DNA from: Alentia gelatinosa
Taxonomy: Eukaryota > Annelida > Polychaeta > Phyllodocida > Polynoidae
Direction of reading: 5' to 3'
Length of the DNA stretch: 64,000 nt
NCBI GenBank assembly: GCA_950022655.1
Contig: OX465579.1
Span: 141,694,913 to 141,758,912, forward strand
The position numbers and the translations under genes are program-made. The notes under the pieces are model-generated. The model was not told the origin of the DNA. It did no database searches and saw only the letters and a list, made by a program, of their open reading frames with translations. Positions 42,801-57,800 of the stretch are shown piece by piece (within the stretch, counting starts at the first letter, position 1; each line of letters starts with the position of its first letter).

Positions 42801-45800
42801 ACCCTCCCCTACCACAATAGGGTAAAGGCTCAACCTGTATCCTGGAAATTTGTTACACTAGTTTTTTGAACTGCCACCAACATGGCTTTGTTAATTTATC
42901 TCAATAAATGTTCATCCGTTTTTTTTTCTTGATGTTATATTGATTTTAAATGCACTTTTCAAGCCTGGCTCTACATGTCTAGATCATGAATGGAGTCAGG
43001 TTTCGAACCCTAAACTGTCAACTGGTAACTCTACGATTAAACACCTAAATTTATACGTGAACTTTCTGATTAGACATTTTGAATAGAAACATATATAGTG
43101 TGGTGGGCAAGTAGGTCGCTGGAAACCAGGAGCAGGGGAGGTCAGAGGGCTACCCTGACGTCCACCGCCACTGAGGTTCTCCGCTTTAGATTCCCACCGA
43201 TCTTGGTCGAAGCGAAGTGGGAGACGCTGAGTGGCCAGTCTGTGACGTCCCGCTCTCGCTATAAATACGGTGAGTCCGACGCAGTCTGATCATTATTGGG
43301 ATCCAGCTCGAGTAGCGCACCCTCCATGCTGGCCACTTAGCCCCGCACTCAGAAGATGCATGATCATAGTTGCAGTGGTTCATGGACGCCTTGAGCCCGG
43401 GACGATTTGAGCCCTGGATGCTTTGAGCCTTTCTGTGGTCACCGTGAGCCTACCCTGTGGACGCCTTGAGCCAACCCCGTTTTGGTGGCCTTGAGCCTTT
43501 AGATGTAAAAACTTTGAAAAGTGCATTTATACTGGTTTATAGTCATATATACTCAACCCTAACCTTACCCAACCCTTTTCTAACCCTAACCCGCTAATCA
43601 GAACTAAAATGAGGTAGGCTCAAGGCGTCCACGTTTTCGCACTGACAGGAGGCTCAAACGGTAAAAGGCTCAAGGCGTCCAATTCCCGTTGTAGTTAGGG
43701 CAGTTGGACTGGTGAACTGATATATTGACCACAGCACCAATAAAGGACTTGTCAAGCATTACATTGTATACTGTCGTTCTTGTGTATTTTACCGCTACAT
43801 TAGTGGCAGTGGTGGGATTATGTTTCCTCACTTCAGCGGTAAAATCGGAACAAGTAAGGGCACAAGATAACTATAATGGAACACATTGAACAGAAACAGA
43901 TGGGCTTGGTAAGGGAGAAGCCTAGTGCAGCTGGCGGAAGAGGAGATCTGGTTTTGACCGCCAGGACAGGAAAGGGAGGCGGAAGCAGAGGCGACCTGAC
44001 TGTTGGTGATCGAAGCAGGCGAGACTCCGCAGTATCTCCAACCCCGACGCCCACCCAGTTAGGAAACTAGGGAGGACCCCCACCCATTTGGGTCACCCGC
44101 GTGGAGGATGAGGTGAAAGGACGATGGGAGGCCCGGGGACTGGGCAACACAGTGGAGGATAGACCTGATGGGGTTACAGTGGACTGATTGCTTGGTATAC
44201 CTCAACGATATCATCATGTTTGCCAGCATTCTGGAGGAACACCTGAGCACTGGCTCGCGCCACGGATGGTGAGCGAGGTATGGAGCTTTTTTTGGCTAAC
44301 GGGGTATTACTGAGTCTTTGTGCCAAGATTCATCACCATCGCTAAGCTTTTATCCTCAGTGGCGGAGAGGTGGGAGGTCCTTTCGTTGGTACCCCGATAG
44401 TGAGGAGCAGCTCATCTAATCCCTGATCCTAGGGTACCCCACCAAGGATGTACAGCTCGTGATGGGCACTGACGCTAGCAGCAGAACAGAGCAGGACGTA
44501 TGTTGTCCTATGCCACCAAGACTCTGTCCAAGCCAGAGCGGGTCTAGTAATACCCGCCGCAAGCTGCTCGCCATAACTTTTGCCATGCAAAGATTCTGCC
44601 ACTGCCTGGTTGGGTGGCTTGTGGTGGTGCGCACCGACCATGTTGTGATCCGTTGGCTGATGGGAATGAATGACCGATTGATGCAGATGGCTCGCTGACT
44701 GCAGATAATAGGTTGTTATGACCTGAACATACTGCACTGGCCCGGGCAGCCCCCAGGAACGCCGACTTACTGTCTCTTGTGCCCTACCGGCAATGCGGGA
44801 GAGAAGAGATGCGCTGTTGTAATCCTGGGCTGAAGCCGAGTGGAGTCCACAGGGGATGCTCAATTGCCCGCAGCCTTGCTTTACGAGGAGGAATGGGAAG
44901 CTAGCCAGAATAGTGACCTGCCTTGTCATGAGCAAAACAGTGGATTGGCTCCCCCGACGTTCCCCTGGAGCCCCTTGGGGAGGGAGATGAGGAGGAGATG
45001 CATACCTTGTGAGCCCTGACGGAAAGACTGGTCATTGCCGGGGGCTTCCTCGAACGTTGGTGGTTCGTCCCGGGTGGTGGAAAGACGTTTCACCAGGCAG
45101 AGCCCCAGAGGAGAATGGGGAGGGGCGTCCTGTATGACAGCGAGAAGGTACCAGGAACACTTTTACTGGCCCAGGTTTCATGAGACATTGTGGCCTTCTG
45201 TGTCCGGTGTGCTACCTGCGTCCGGAGAAAGCCCCCACCCCCTAAAAATATATGGGTAATTCTTTGCTGCAAATATGTTTTCATTTGATTAAGTTTAAGT
45301 GTACCAGTACCTGCTTCGTCTCTGAGAATACAATAAACATTGCAGTGCCAAGTATTAACAGCATCGTTTTAGATTTGTTTTACAAGAGCCGCCTAGGCAC
45401 TTTGCTCTTGCATCATAGCCTATAATACTGCGGTTGTCTACAAAAAGTTCACGATTTATATGTTTCCAATTTTAGTGGCTCTCGGATAGACGGAAAAGGA
45501 CATTGCAAAAGCAAGATGTTGGTAAGTTGTTTTTTGTAAAATAAACACTTATAGTGTTATTATATTCATAGAAATCTTTTATCCATCTGATATAAGATCA
45601 GGAAGTTAACATCATTAAGTTTTAAATAGATTCCTTTCCTAGGTATAAACGTTCTGCTATTTCCAGGTGTAACATCAAAATGTCAAATATAAATGCAGTG
45701 TTCAGGAATATATATTCCTTCATACACTTTACGTAGACCAATAGAAGGGGCACGATGTATGGTCCAAACTCATTGATACTGCGCTACTGATTTTAGACTC

Positions 45801-48800
45801 TAAAAGGGAATTCCAAGTCCCAGTTAAGTCACAATATTCTGTAAATAAATAGAGGACCTAGTACATGCGTTTCTATCTTGTAAGATACTGTGTGCCATGA
45901 TGTATCAGAATTGTACCCCAGTGGAAGAACTCCCCTGAAGTAGAACTGGTGTTTTTTCTGAAATAAAAAAATAAAAACATACCGATATTTTCTGATGTCT
46001 GATAATATTATACTTTTCAGATATTAGGAGGAGAATCGAACTTATTCAGGACTTTGAGATGCCCACTGTTAGTAATTGTCTCAATGTATCACGGGACAAA
46101 CAATACATCTATGCCACTGGTGAGTTTATGATTCCTTGATATCCATTTCCAATCTTATTAATTTTAGGTCATCATATAGTCAGAAGTACATGCAAACCAT
46201 TCAATTCATTATCCCAAGCATTGTAAGCAAGCCTGTTTCATAAAAAAATGTTTTGATTAGTGAAAAAGATGTTAACTTACTTTTATCAAGAGACAAGGGT
46301 ACCTCAGTTGATACGTAGTCCTATTCGTAAATGAAGCAATCTTTGTATAATTTTGTAAAACTTAACCTATGATTTTGACAGATGGATTTAGTTGACCTTT
46401 GTGTGATGCCAGATGATACAATCAAAGTAACCTTACCAACGGGTGAATCCTTTCTGTCTTAACACAATTGCTCGATTGCAGGAGTATATAAACCGCGAGT
46501 GCGGTGCTACGATATGAACCAACTGTCCATGAAGTTTGAGCGATGTTTTGATGCTGAGGTCGTGAAATTCATCAATATAACAGACGATTATTCAAAGGTG
46601 ATTCCTTTTGTATCTCTTGATATATCATGATTTAGTGCTGACTAATTCCTGAATTCTGCTGAATTTTGGCTGCTATTTGTCTCATAATAGACGTCACTGT
46701 TTAGCTTGTTCCCAACGCGTCAATATTATTGGCTGGATTTTATTCTACATTAAAGAAAGTTTTGTTGTTTGGGACGGGACAATTGGTATGGAGTGCGAGG
46801 TATTATTATTCAAGGTTTGCATGAGAGAGGTGGATTGAATTTCACTTAAATATTCACTGTGTATGTATTAATTCTCTACGTATTTGACAAGAGCTACCTA
46901 AAGTAATCTCCTGTAGTCCTACACGCGATATTATTAGCAGGTGGACAGTTGGTCTTTAGGTTATGGCTATAGCCTACTGTAGTACAACTGCTTGTAGAGT
47001 CACTAAGTGACCTGCCCGCCTTTTATAGCTAACTAAGTACAAATAGTAATATAATTTCTGTTTTGGACAGAAGGTTTTATGGTGGTACAATGCCTTACAG
47101 TTTTGATATTTAGTATTTTGGTATGGATTTATAAAAAATAGTGAATTCAGTTGGGTTTTTTTTTTTTTTTGGGGGGACTATTTTAGTCACAGGTCCATTT
47201 TCAAGAACTCCTTTATGCACATATTTCTACCTGTAAAACTGGTTGAATCATAATATAATATGCCTCATTTGAAAGATAATAAAAAAAACAGAAGGTGCTA
47301 GGAAGTGGCATTTTCTAGGTAGATTCTATATTTACTGAGATATTCAAGTATTTGTTCAAAGTGGGGGGGGTTTTATGTGAAATGGGCATACTGAAACAGA
47401 GGTTGAACTTATATTTGGCATGATATTCATGTATTTTTGCCTAATTTCATAGCACGAGGGGGGTAGCAGTCATCTTTGAATTGTAATGCAGCCATGTTCC
47501 CCCAGAGGACTCCGTGGTTCCTATCACTCTCCAAGCATATTGGCACATGCCTTATACCTATATCCTTATAAAAACACCAAATATCTGGTTGAAGCTCAGC
47601 CTCACTCTGAACATGGAGCCTGTAGTATGGCCAACTATCACCAGATGGAGCCATAACTAACTACAGATAGGTATATGATTTCTTTTCTATTTTGGACAAT
47701 TTTAATGGCAATGCAATATCCTATAGTTTTATTTTTCGGTTTGACCTTGTAAGACAGTTGTAAGGCTAATATGAGACTGTTGTAAGACTGTTGTAAGGCT
47801 GATACAAGGCTGTTGTAAGGCTGTTGTAAGATTTATAAGACTGTTGCAAGACTGCTGTAAGGCTGTTGTAAGACTTCTAAGACCCTTGCAAGACTTCTAA
47901 GACTGTTGCTGTTGTAAGGCTGATACAAAAATGTAGCAAGACTGTTGTAAGACTTGCAAGGCTGTTGTAAGACTGTTGCAAGACTGTTGTAAGACTTATA
48001 AGACTGTTGCAAGACTGTGGTAAGATTGTTGTAAGATTGTTACAAGACTATTGTAAGATTATAAGACTGTTGTTAGGCTGATACAAGACTGTTGTAAGAC
48101 CGTCCCAAGACTGTTTCAAGACTATTGTAAAACTGTTTTAAGACTGTTGTCAGACTGTTGTAAGACTGACACAAGACTTTGCAAGACTGCCATAAGACTG
48201 ACACAAGACTTTGCAAGACTTGTTAAGGTGAAATGTATATTCGTTGTGCTATTCATGTATTTTTGCCAAATCTCATAATGGGAAGGGGGGGGGGAGGCAG
48301 AAGATGTATGAGAAGATATTTTATTCATCATATTTACACACAAACAGATGTCAAAATGGTTCATAACTTTGTTTTAGGAATCAGTCAAGACCCAGTCAAA
48401 TGATATTGTTTTGTAAAATCATTTGTAATGTCATTTACCGCCAGATACTGGCTTGACCTACTTTATTGGTGTATGTATGAACAAAGTTTTTGTTGGACCA
48501 CATGGGCAGGCAGCATGCAGACAGGTCTGTGTGCACTCATCCATGAGGCAAATACGTTTTGCATGTAGGCATTGCTGATTGCCAATTGAATCCCCTACAG
48601 GTAGCTAAATATATGTGTGCGCTGATCCATGAACTACTGTGTTCACAGAGGAATAGGCCTTTGAATAGCCAATCAATGCAGGTCCTTCCCTATTCATGGA
48701 TTCCCTCCCTCCCTCCCTCCCTCCCTCCCTCCCTCCCTCCCTCCCTCCCTCCCTCCCTCCCTCCCTCCCTCCCTCCCTCCCTCCCTCCCCCCTCCCTCCC

Positions 48801-51800
48801 TCCCTCCCCCCCTCCCTCCCTCCCTCCCTCCCTCCCTCCCTCCCTCCCTCCCTTCGTTAGAATTAAGATATCCAAATATTTTTAGGCAACAATTTTAAAC
48901 ATGTGTTAAGCTACTTGTAGTGAGTTTTAAATGTGTCCACCAGCTTATTTGGCCTTTTAAAGGCAAATGATTCTATTTGCACACTTAGCTCTTGTTATCA
49001 AGCATTTGTTCTTTTTGGGTGCCATAGACGTGAATTTTAAGCGTCCTCAAAATGTCTTTTTTTTTGTCACAAGAGCAATTCCTATATTGATTTCAGGAAG
49101 GTTTCTGATGTGTTCTTTTTTTTTTTTAGAGAATAACCATATAAACATTTATTTATTTCAGTTAATATTCTTGCAAGCAGATAGATTTATTGAATTACAC
49201 GCACAGCACGGGAAGTACTACAAGATTCGTATACCTAAAAATGGACGCGACCTTGACTATCACTATCCTTCCTGCGATTTGTACTTCGTTGGGGCCTCGT
49301 GAGTTTTCCCTTATTCTATCAAGTTAATTGGTTTTGACAGTTAGTTTGTCTGTAACAACATATGTCCAGTCATTGTCAAGTAACTGGAATGCAGTATTAG
49401 AATATTTTCAATTTTCTGATCACTTATTATTACTTGTATGTTTTGTATTTTTTTTAAAGACACACATAAAAGGATGTAATTTAATTCCAGCTCGGAAGTG
49501 TATCGCCTCAATCTCGAGCAAGGTCGTTTTCTGAATTCTTTAAAAACCGATGCCACGTAAGTATTCCCGTGCATTATTTGGTTTTATGTAAATAAGTTAT
49601 TCATGACCGATAACGTCATAATCAGATTAAAAGGAGATGTTTATCAATTAGTGCTTTGGAACAAAATACGGATTCCTGTTTGCAAAGATCTCTCAAGTTA
49701 TCGAAACTTTCAAGTTAAAGAAAACTGCTGTTTCATAGAGATAAAACCGTTCAAATTCACTCATTCATCACATGATAGCATTACACCTCCTGTATGTTTT
49801 GAAACCTAATAGGACAAACAGTCCCTTATATTTTGTACACTGCACAATTTTGAAAAAGGATAGCATTAATTGTACTTTTGTACAATAGATACAGAGTATT
49901 CTTCCCACTGGTACATGTACGCACTGACTTGGATGACAGGTCCATGATGTAAGGTCCATGACAAGTTGAGATACCGGTTGAAAATAATGGGGCTTTTGTT
50001 TGGTGGGTAATAAAAATAATAAAATATCTTTAGGGACATGGGGATGAGGAAAATGTCGAGGATCATGGCGGTAACAGTGGACGAAGAGTGGTCAGGATGA
50101 AATTCTGACGGGTGTGGAGTTCGTCTTCCAGAAGAGAACATGGCATAAGAGACAAGAAAACCATGCCCGCCGCACATTGATATATCTTTCGCCCTGGCCC
50201 ATAGGGTTTTCGCGTGCCACGGTGAGATCGTAGGTATGAGATGATGATATGAAGGGAATATGACACACATTTGCATAGCTGATATATCGTCTTTCAAAAG
50301 TGCATTCTACTAGTCAATGATCTTTCCTCTCTCTCATTTCAACAGAGAAATACTGTGCTGCCAATTTAACCCAAGTCATCAACTATTTGCCTGCGGTACC
50401 AAAGAGGTGAGACTTCTTATTTTCAGGAGAATTATGTTCAACTTTAACATTATTATCACAATTAAGTGTCGTAAATCCACAGGTTCCTCAATATTATGAA
50501 TAGGTGGACAGCGAGAGCCACAGATCATTGACTCAGGCAAAAGGGACAATACTCCTACACTTAACAAAACAGTTTTCAGTTTGATATTCATATACCATAT
50601 GTAGATATCACCTTGAAGGGTTTTCGATAATGATAGTAGTGAAATCCTTTGTTAGATATCAACGTTATGAAGTGGAAATCGCCGTGTTTAATTGAAGACA
50701 AGACTTATCAGACTTGACTTCGTGATAGTGGACTTAATTGATGTTTCTTTTTCCTTGCTCTGTCTGATACACAGGGACACGTAGAGTGTTGGGATCCCCG
50801 CACACGACGCCGAGTCGGGAAATTGGACTGTGCGTTTAGTAAATTATTAGAAGACCACGAGTAAGTAATCGATGCATGCATATTGTACTTTGATAGTTTA
50901 AGGTATATCCAAATGTAGTTGAAATATCATAGCAACGTTTATGAGAATTCCTACAAATTTCCTTTTTACATGCAAATTTACATCAAGCAATTATTTATGC
51001 GTGTTTGTAGACTTGTAAAATAGCATCCATAAACATCATGTGATTATTCTTGTCTTTGCGTGGCATACCGGTACTTTGGTTTTAATTCATGAGGTTTTTT
51101 TTTACCTTAGATAGTTTGACAGATTTGGACCAACCCACGCACATATTATAATCGAGCATTGCCTAATTTCAGTCTTATGGATTAGTGGAATGGACGGAAA
51201 CTCCTCATTTCTTTAGTATTTTTTTGTATTTCAGTAAACTCGGTGGAATAAAAAAGGGTTATAAATGGGGTACGGCTTACATTTTTTTACCTCTTGTCAT
51301 AAGTAGTCTTCTCCACTTCCAGTATTGACGGGGTTCCCGCCGTCACGTCGCTGAAGTATAAAGATGGGTTGACGATGGGGGTTGGTTTGAGTACTGGACA
51401 GGTGAGTCAAAAGTATCTTCACTTTTTGTAATCGTTTATTGTATGAGGAGAGATTCTTCTCGGTTGTTAAACTTTACGGTTTGTAAGCTCTCAATATGAA
51501 CTTAGTTTTCTAACCAGCTTTTCATAGTCTATCAAGCACATTATGTGTGATGTTGGTTATTACATATTGGCGTGTAAAGTATTACTCTTAGACAGTTGGC
51601 AACAGACATTAATCAAAACTGGGTTCAGGGTCGGCCTGACCTGAGCCCAATGTTTTTCACTTAATTGTTGGCCACAGGGTCGATTTTAAAAGTGATCTAT
51701 GTGAGAATTCATTGATAAAAAAAAATTAAAAAGAAGAAGAGAATTCATTAATTGTATTGAGATTTTTAGAATCTAGTTTTTCATGCATTAGATCCATGTA

Positions 51801-54800
51801 TAGGCAGAAACTCACGTCTTAGTATCATAATAAATAAACCTAAAATGATGGAAAGAGGTAATTGAAAGGTGTAACAAATTCCATTGGGATGAGATTACTG
51901 AGCAGATTCATTTGATATAGTCAAATACAAAATACAGGAAATTAACGTAGATAATTAAATTATTGTATCTACAGGTCCTTTTGTATGATATTCGGTCAGA
52001 CCAGCCTCTGTTGGTCAAGGACCATATGTACGGACTACCGATCAAGGAGATGCACTTCCAAGAGGCAGACGAAAACGTCATCTCTATCGATCGGCGCATA
52101 GTCAAAATCTGGAATGGGAACACAGTGAGTAAAATCCTGAGTGCTTTCATTCCCTTTTATTCCCCTACTCCATTGGTACTATTGGAATGGACTTAGCCCC
52201 GGTGTCTCTTCAGACTCGAGGTTCTATTTGCATCTTTTATTTATAGCCTAATATGTTGTGACTCGTTCACTACAACCGTATAATGAAGTTTTCGTTTCTT
52301 TTTTTTGTGGATAAAAGAAACCAAAACATCTATACAAAATAGAAACTAAAAGTGTTACAAAAGATTGTGATTTTGACCACTTTCCATTTACTGGTACGCC
52401 CGGATAGCTATTGATATGATATAAAAAAAACTTACTTTACAGTCTTGTATTACCAAGTAGGTACGAATTCCATTTTTGATGTCAGTTAGGAACCAGAAGT
52501 TGTTGAGAAGGGGTACCAATGCGGTCCGGAGGACTACCATCCGGGGGACTGCCACCCGGGCCAGTGCCACTCGAAGGCGTGCTATCTGGGGCAGTGCCAT
52601 CCGGGGAAGTGGCACTCGCAGGAGTGCCATATTGGAAGTCCCACCTAGACGAATGTCACCTGGATTTGCTAGAGCATATTTGTAAATCATGAGAGGAGAC
52701 TTTAAAAGCTCATGACTCTGTTTAATGGTTTAAATCTTACGTTCACTAAATCAAGAGATCTTATTTGCCATGAAGCCAGAAATTCATTTATGATATCTGA
52801 CAAAGTAGGAACTTCCCCGGAACCCTGGTGGAAGCCCATGTAGGTCCAAACCGATAACATGTGCCATATCGTCATGCCCATCTTTTTATATAACTAACTG
52901 CATATCATTTTAAAAAGAAACATTTCAAATATGTCCTCCGCCTTTAGTTTAATTTTAGAATGTCATGTATTTAGACCCATGGATCACGTTTCCGTTGTTT
53001 CCTTAGACTGTATCACATGAAATCGCAAAAAAGTTTCTTCGGTATGGGAATATAAGACAAGTTTGTCAAAATGTCTGCTTTGCCACCTCCCCTTGCACAA
53101 AGACAGTAGTTCTGGCATATGAACATGCCCATTAAATCTCCCAGGTCAGCTCCTGCTTCCCTTCCTTTTCAACTCACGTTCACATTAGATGGTTACATTA
53201 GTCCACAGCAAACTGTCACTCATAAGTATAACAAATTAGATACATAGGATAATACATAGTAGATAAGATTGTTCAAACCTGTATAATCAATGATGAAGAG
53301 TCTTGTTTATAAAGATTGTGCGATCGTTCATACTAATATCGCTTCATCGTTCATGTTTAGTCCTTTATAAATATCTAAGTACAAATATAATGATTCACGA
53401 CTCACTCATAGTCTATCCACACTTTCCATGGTGTTAGTCCGTTCCAATATTCCATTCTAGCAAGTCCAGTGTATTCTCTCTGTGTTCTCTCCTATTGAGA
53501 ATTAGCTCCTTACAAGTCAGTCTGTAAGTTACTTACAGAGTAGGCAACTTCACGCAATTATCATTCTCCTATAGGCGACTCCAATCCATGTAGAGTGAAG
53601 CCTCCAGCGCCTAGAATAAGCTCGTCCTCCAGTGAGGAGCGGCTTTCTCCCTCTAGTTCTCTATTAGATCTTAACCTCATACTCAATGCTGCTTTCTGCA
53701 GCAACCGCAGAGGTACACTCCTCTGCTGCCACGTCAGCAACTCACGTGATCATTCCCTTCCTTATACAGATGATCTGCTCTATGTCTTACTTCCGGCTAT
53801 CGCCATCTTACTTCGTGTTAGCAGCTCTTGTTCATACGCCAAACCTTATTACAATATCCAGTCAAAACAGTCATTACTGAAATCACAACATAATCTCGGA
53901 CAAGCGCGTAGTGCAATGTCTTGAGCTACTTGTATTAAGTTTTAAATGCCTCGACCCACCCATTTGGCCTCTAAATTAATTCTATTTTAAAATGCACACT
54001 TAGCTCTTACTGTAAGGCATTTCACCAAATTTTATTATTAAAGTTTTCTTATTAAACTTATATTTGCAGGGAAAGGCGCTGACATCTATAGAACCAGAGA
54101 CTGCCATAAATGATCTGGCAGTGTTTCCTGGTAGTGGAATGTTCTTCTTGGCGAACGAGGCACCAAAGCTGCTCACATACTACATACCAGTAAGAATAAC
54201 ATACTTATACGCGATGGGTATTTTACTGTAAATATCTAATAGACACCAGCTTAAATATTTTGAGTTAGGTTATGTTTGTTTGACCTAAGCTTCGTTATTT
54301 TTACAAGAGTAGATTTTTAGATTACTTGAGTTTCAACTTTATTATCAGTCTGTTTCATCAAGTGTGTTATATATTGACACGTACTTCCCTGTCCTTTGTT
54401 AGTGATGAGTATCTAAAACATAGCGATTATTTTAGGCGATCGGACCTGCACCAAAATGGTGTTCCTTCCTTGACAACCTGACAGAGGAGTTGGAGGAGAG
54501 CTCAACACAATCAGGTATATGCTTTTCTATGACCTTTTACTAATAATTGAACATGTGACCACCTGGTTGCATGATTGAAAACAACCTTTGATGGACCTGT
54601 GCGACAGTTCATAGTAACGCTTTTATTCATAACTATCTACAAGGTTTCTGATACAAATTTTCCCTTTTCATGTAAACCTAAGGAAACGTATTCATCGCAT
54701 ACGGTTTGATAGATTTTCTACGTATAGTAATGTTTTAAGCACAATTGAACACTAAAACATAACTGGGTGGAATCCCGAATGAACCGGCCTGTGGTTCAAC

Positions 54801-57800
54801 CGCCCCCCCCCCCCCTCCTCCTCACCTCGGTCCGTAAAGTAGCGCACCGCGAAAAGAGGAACAAGCACAGTTGATGTCAAGTTCACCGCAAAAATTAGCA
54901 GGGGCATGGTAAAAAAAAGCCTTGTTTTAACTAGTGCTGTTTGAAGCACTTGCATTGTTAATAAAATCAAGTTGTATTTCTTATCCACAAAAAGCAGACA
55001 AGCTGATTGTTGTTTTAAAAAAAAATTATTTGGGATTTTAGGACATCGAGATAGGCAGGGGTAATGGTTAAAAGGTTGCCACGTTCCGTCGAATTCATTA
55101 GACTTCTTATGGCAGTTGACTTAAATAACAGCCCGGCACCTTTTTATATATTTTCCAATGAGGGGCTAGTTACAAATAAAAAAGATAGCTACAGAGTGTG
55201 AGTTATTAATATGTTCTGCTTTTGATACCTGCTTTCTGGTATTGGCAGGCTCTATGAAACACACAAGACTAATAGTGTTTTATAACAGGGTCAGTCAATA
55301 ATGGACTATTTTTTATGTCAGTACATTAATATTTATAGTGACAGATTATCGAACAAGCGAGTTCACTTCATGTGCCACTTTGTGTAATGTGTAACTAAAG
55401 CTTTACAATTTTACAACTAGAACCCCAGTTGCAAGTAACAAGTACATATAACTACAGGATTGTCTACCACTCCATAGTAATCGATTGATGTTTGATTCAG
55501 ACATATATAAAATACCCTTAGAATACAGTGCTCTGATTAATATCCTTTTTGAATTTTGTTCCTACTCCTCATATTAGTTGAGATAATCAAAATTTAAGGT
55601 TTAAATTACTGGTGTTTGTGTGAGCGAGCGCTAAAACGGCCGAGAGGGTGGGTTGGGGGTAGGGCAGCCGGTTTGGTACACGGGGTCGGTTCATCCGCGT
55701 ACCATTGGGTGACCAGTTCCCATGAGGAAAAAGAGTTGGTGTTGGGGAGCTGGATATATTATTCACATTGAACGCATGTGACAAAAAACCTTTACCAAAA
55801 GGTTGAATAGCAGTAATATCTAGGTTTGAATAAGTTTTATGGTGTGAATCTTCAGGCTGAAAGTTTGAATTACTACCCCGATATACCCACAGACTGGGCT
55901 CTGGCTTAGTGCCAGGCTGATCACTTAGCGTGAGCTTCAGAATCCTCAGTCTGGACTATAATTATGAACTGTGGCGCCCTCTAATGGAAATCCGCATTTA
56001 AAAGTTTGTTCGTATAAAGCCCACTAGGAGGAGCCTCTGATGGTAGTTATCACCAATGTGAACGTTTGCTTACACTACTAAGGCATATTCCTATTAACTT
56101 CTCGCATATTCTCCTCTCTCGGCTACACTGCTGTGTTGACCTAGTCTTCATTAAGTAAATGCAGTTATGTGACACGTAACATGAAAGAAATCATAGAGAA
56201 TGAATATTATAGTAACACGGTATCAATCCCTGACCCCATGACTTTCAACCATAACTACCAATAAAGCTGTCTTGAATGGACAGCACCCCTTTTTACAAGC
56301 TACCATTATTCTTTGGAAGTGTAATGATCTCCGGCCCGTTTCAGTTTATGATGACTACAAGTTCCTGACGCGTACAGAGTTAGAAGAGCTAGGTTTGACC
56401 CAACACATCGGGTCAAACCTGCTGCGTGCTTATATGCATGGCTACTTCATGGACATACGCCTCTACAACAAGGTCAGTGTACACACCACAAGTCGTCATT
56501 ATGTATTCCTATTTTTGAGATAGATACCCAAAGGAATGACCTCGATATATCTAATTTGAAAACCAGTACCATGATAATAAAAGACATCCTCGTATGTTCT
56601 GTACTTTAGGGTAAACAATTTGAATAGTAGATGTAGTATTTACCTCTTGGTCAGAAAAGGGAAGTGTCTAATATCTGCCAAATGCTTTGTCACTTAATAA
56701 TGATTATCTTACAGGCCAAGGCTCTAGCGGAACCGTTTGCCTATGAGGACTACCGCCGTAAAAAGATTGCTGAAAAGATCGAGGAGGCACGCAAGAACCG
56801 TGTGCAAGTAAAGGTCAGTCGCAGGTTAAAACACAACAATGACAATAGTTGTACTTGTATCAGGGCAGATTTATTCGATCTGGTTTTCCTACTAGTGCTG
56901 AATTATGTAATAAACCATATATAATCGACTACATCTTACTCTTTACCTCCCTCTCCCTTTTCCCCTTTTCGTTCTGATGTTACTGAATTGTTGAAGGAAA
57001 AGTAGCAGCTAAAGTTAGGGATTTGACGTGTATTATTCAAAAAGAGAAACATCTCTATCTAATCTGAATAGTAGTATAAGCTATGAAAATTCACCCACAG
57101 TTGTATCAGCTACATGTATAAAAATTCACCAAGGCAGTAGCAATTTTCTTTTTGATTATCTTCACCTGATTCATGAGTCTTGGATACTGAGCATATCAGA
57201 TTTTGAATGCGCTGATTTAAATGTTATTATATATGAACAGTATATGCGCATATGGTGTCGATAATAAGCCTTTTCTTTCCTAGAAATTGCCTAAAATCAA
57301 CCGAGCTCTTGCTGAGAAGTTATTGGACCACAAGGATAGTGAAACCACCAACAAAAAACTCAAGGTACGTACTGTTCAATCACGATCTTTAGGTCTAGTG
57401 AAATATCTTCTTCATTGCGCAGAAGATCCTGTCGTACAGAGTTAGACAATTTTGGAGTACGTTTTTCTGTCACTTTCGTTAGTTCTGTCACAATAAATCA
57501 AGCTTCGTTATAACAGAAAAACGTTATAGGCACTCGAGGATTGTGATTTCATCTTATCATGGATGAGGAATAAATTTTAGATAAAAAGATATTAGATAAA
57601 AAAAATCTCAGTGACGTATTGCTACTACAACCATTAATAATCTGCCTTTCACTGTGTCCAACAGAAGAGTGCAGGAAATCTGTTGGAAGACGATCGATTC
57701 AAGAAAATGTTCGAGGATGCCGACTTCCAGGTAGATCCTGAGAGTGAAGAATATCGACTTCTCAATCCCGTAGTTTCCAAGCTGGACAAACAGAAGAAAA

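Larger units (their letters stand above)
47020..48990 (+). repeat. Dispersed repeat copy in NOL10 intron 4
   Basis: Matches 59640-60715 (same orientation) and 34690-35455 (reverse). Shared markers are CTTTTATAGCTAACTAAGTA, AGAAGGTTTTATGGTGGT, TCATGTATTTTTGCC, GGTTCATAACTTTGTT, ATATTGTTTTGTAAAATCAT and a closing GCACACTTAGCTCTTGTT. This copy also carries a minisatellite and a CCCT tract. Confidence 0.85.

Noticed and set aside
43555..43600. Telomere-like ACCCTAACC sequence
   Set aside because: Only two or three irregular units inside a palindromic element; not an interstitial telomere array.
44429..44935. 168-codon minus-strand frame
   Set aside because: Antisense to the gypsy RNase H remnant; no domain.
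48559..48885. Frame with long Ser-Leu-Pro-Pro repeat
   Set aside because: Encoded by the CCCT microsatellite; the antisense Gly-Arg-Glu frame and the 60.5-kb frame have the same cause.
52388..52690. Overlapping 100- and 69-codon frames on opposite strands in NOL10 intron 10
   Set aside because: A 15-bp imperfect repeat keeps both strands open.
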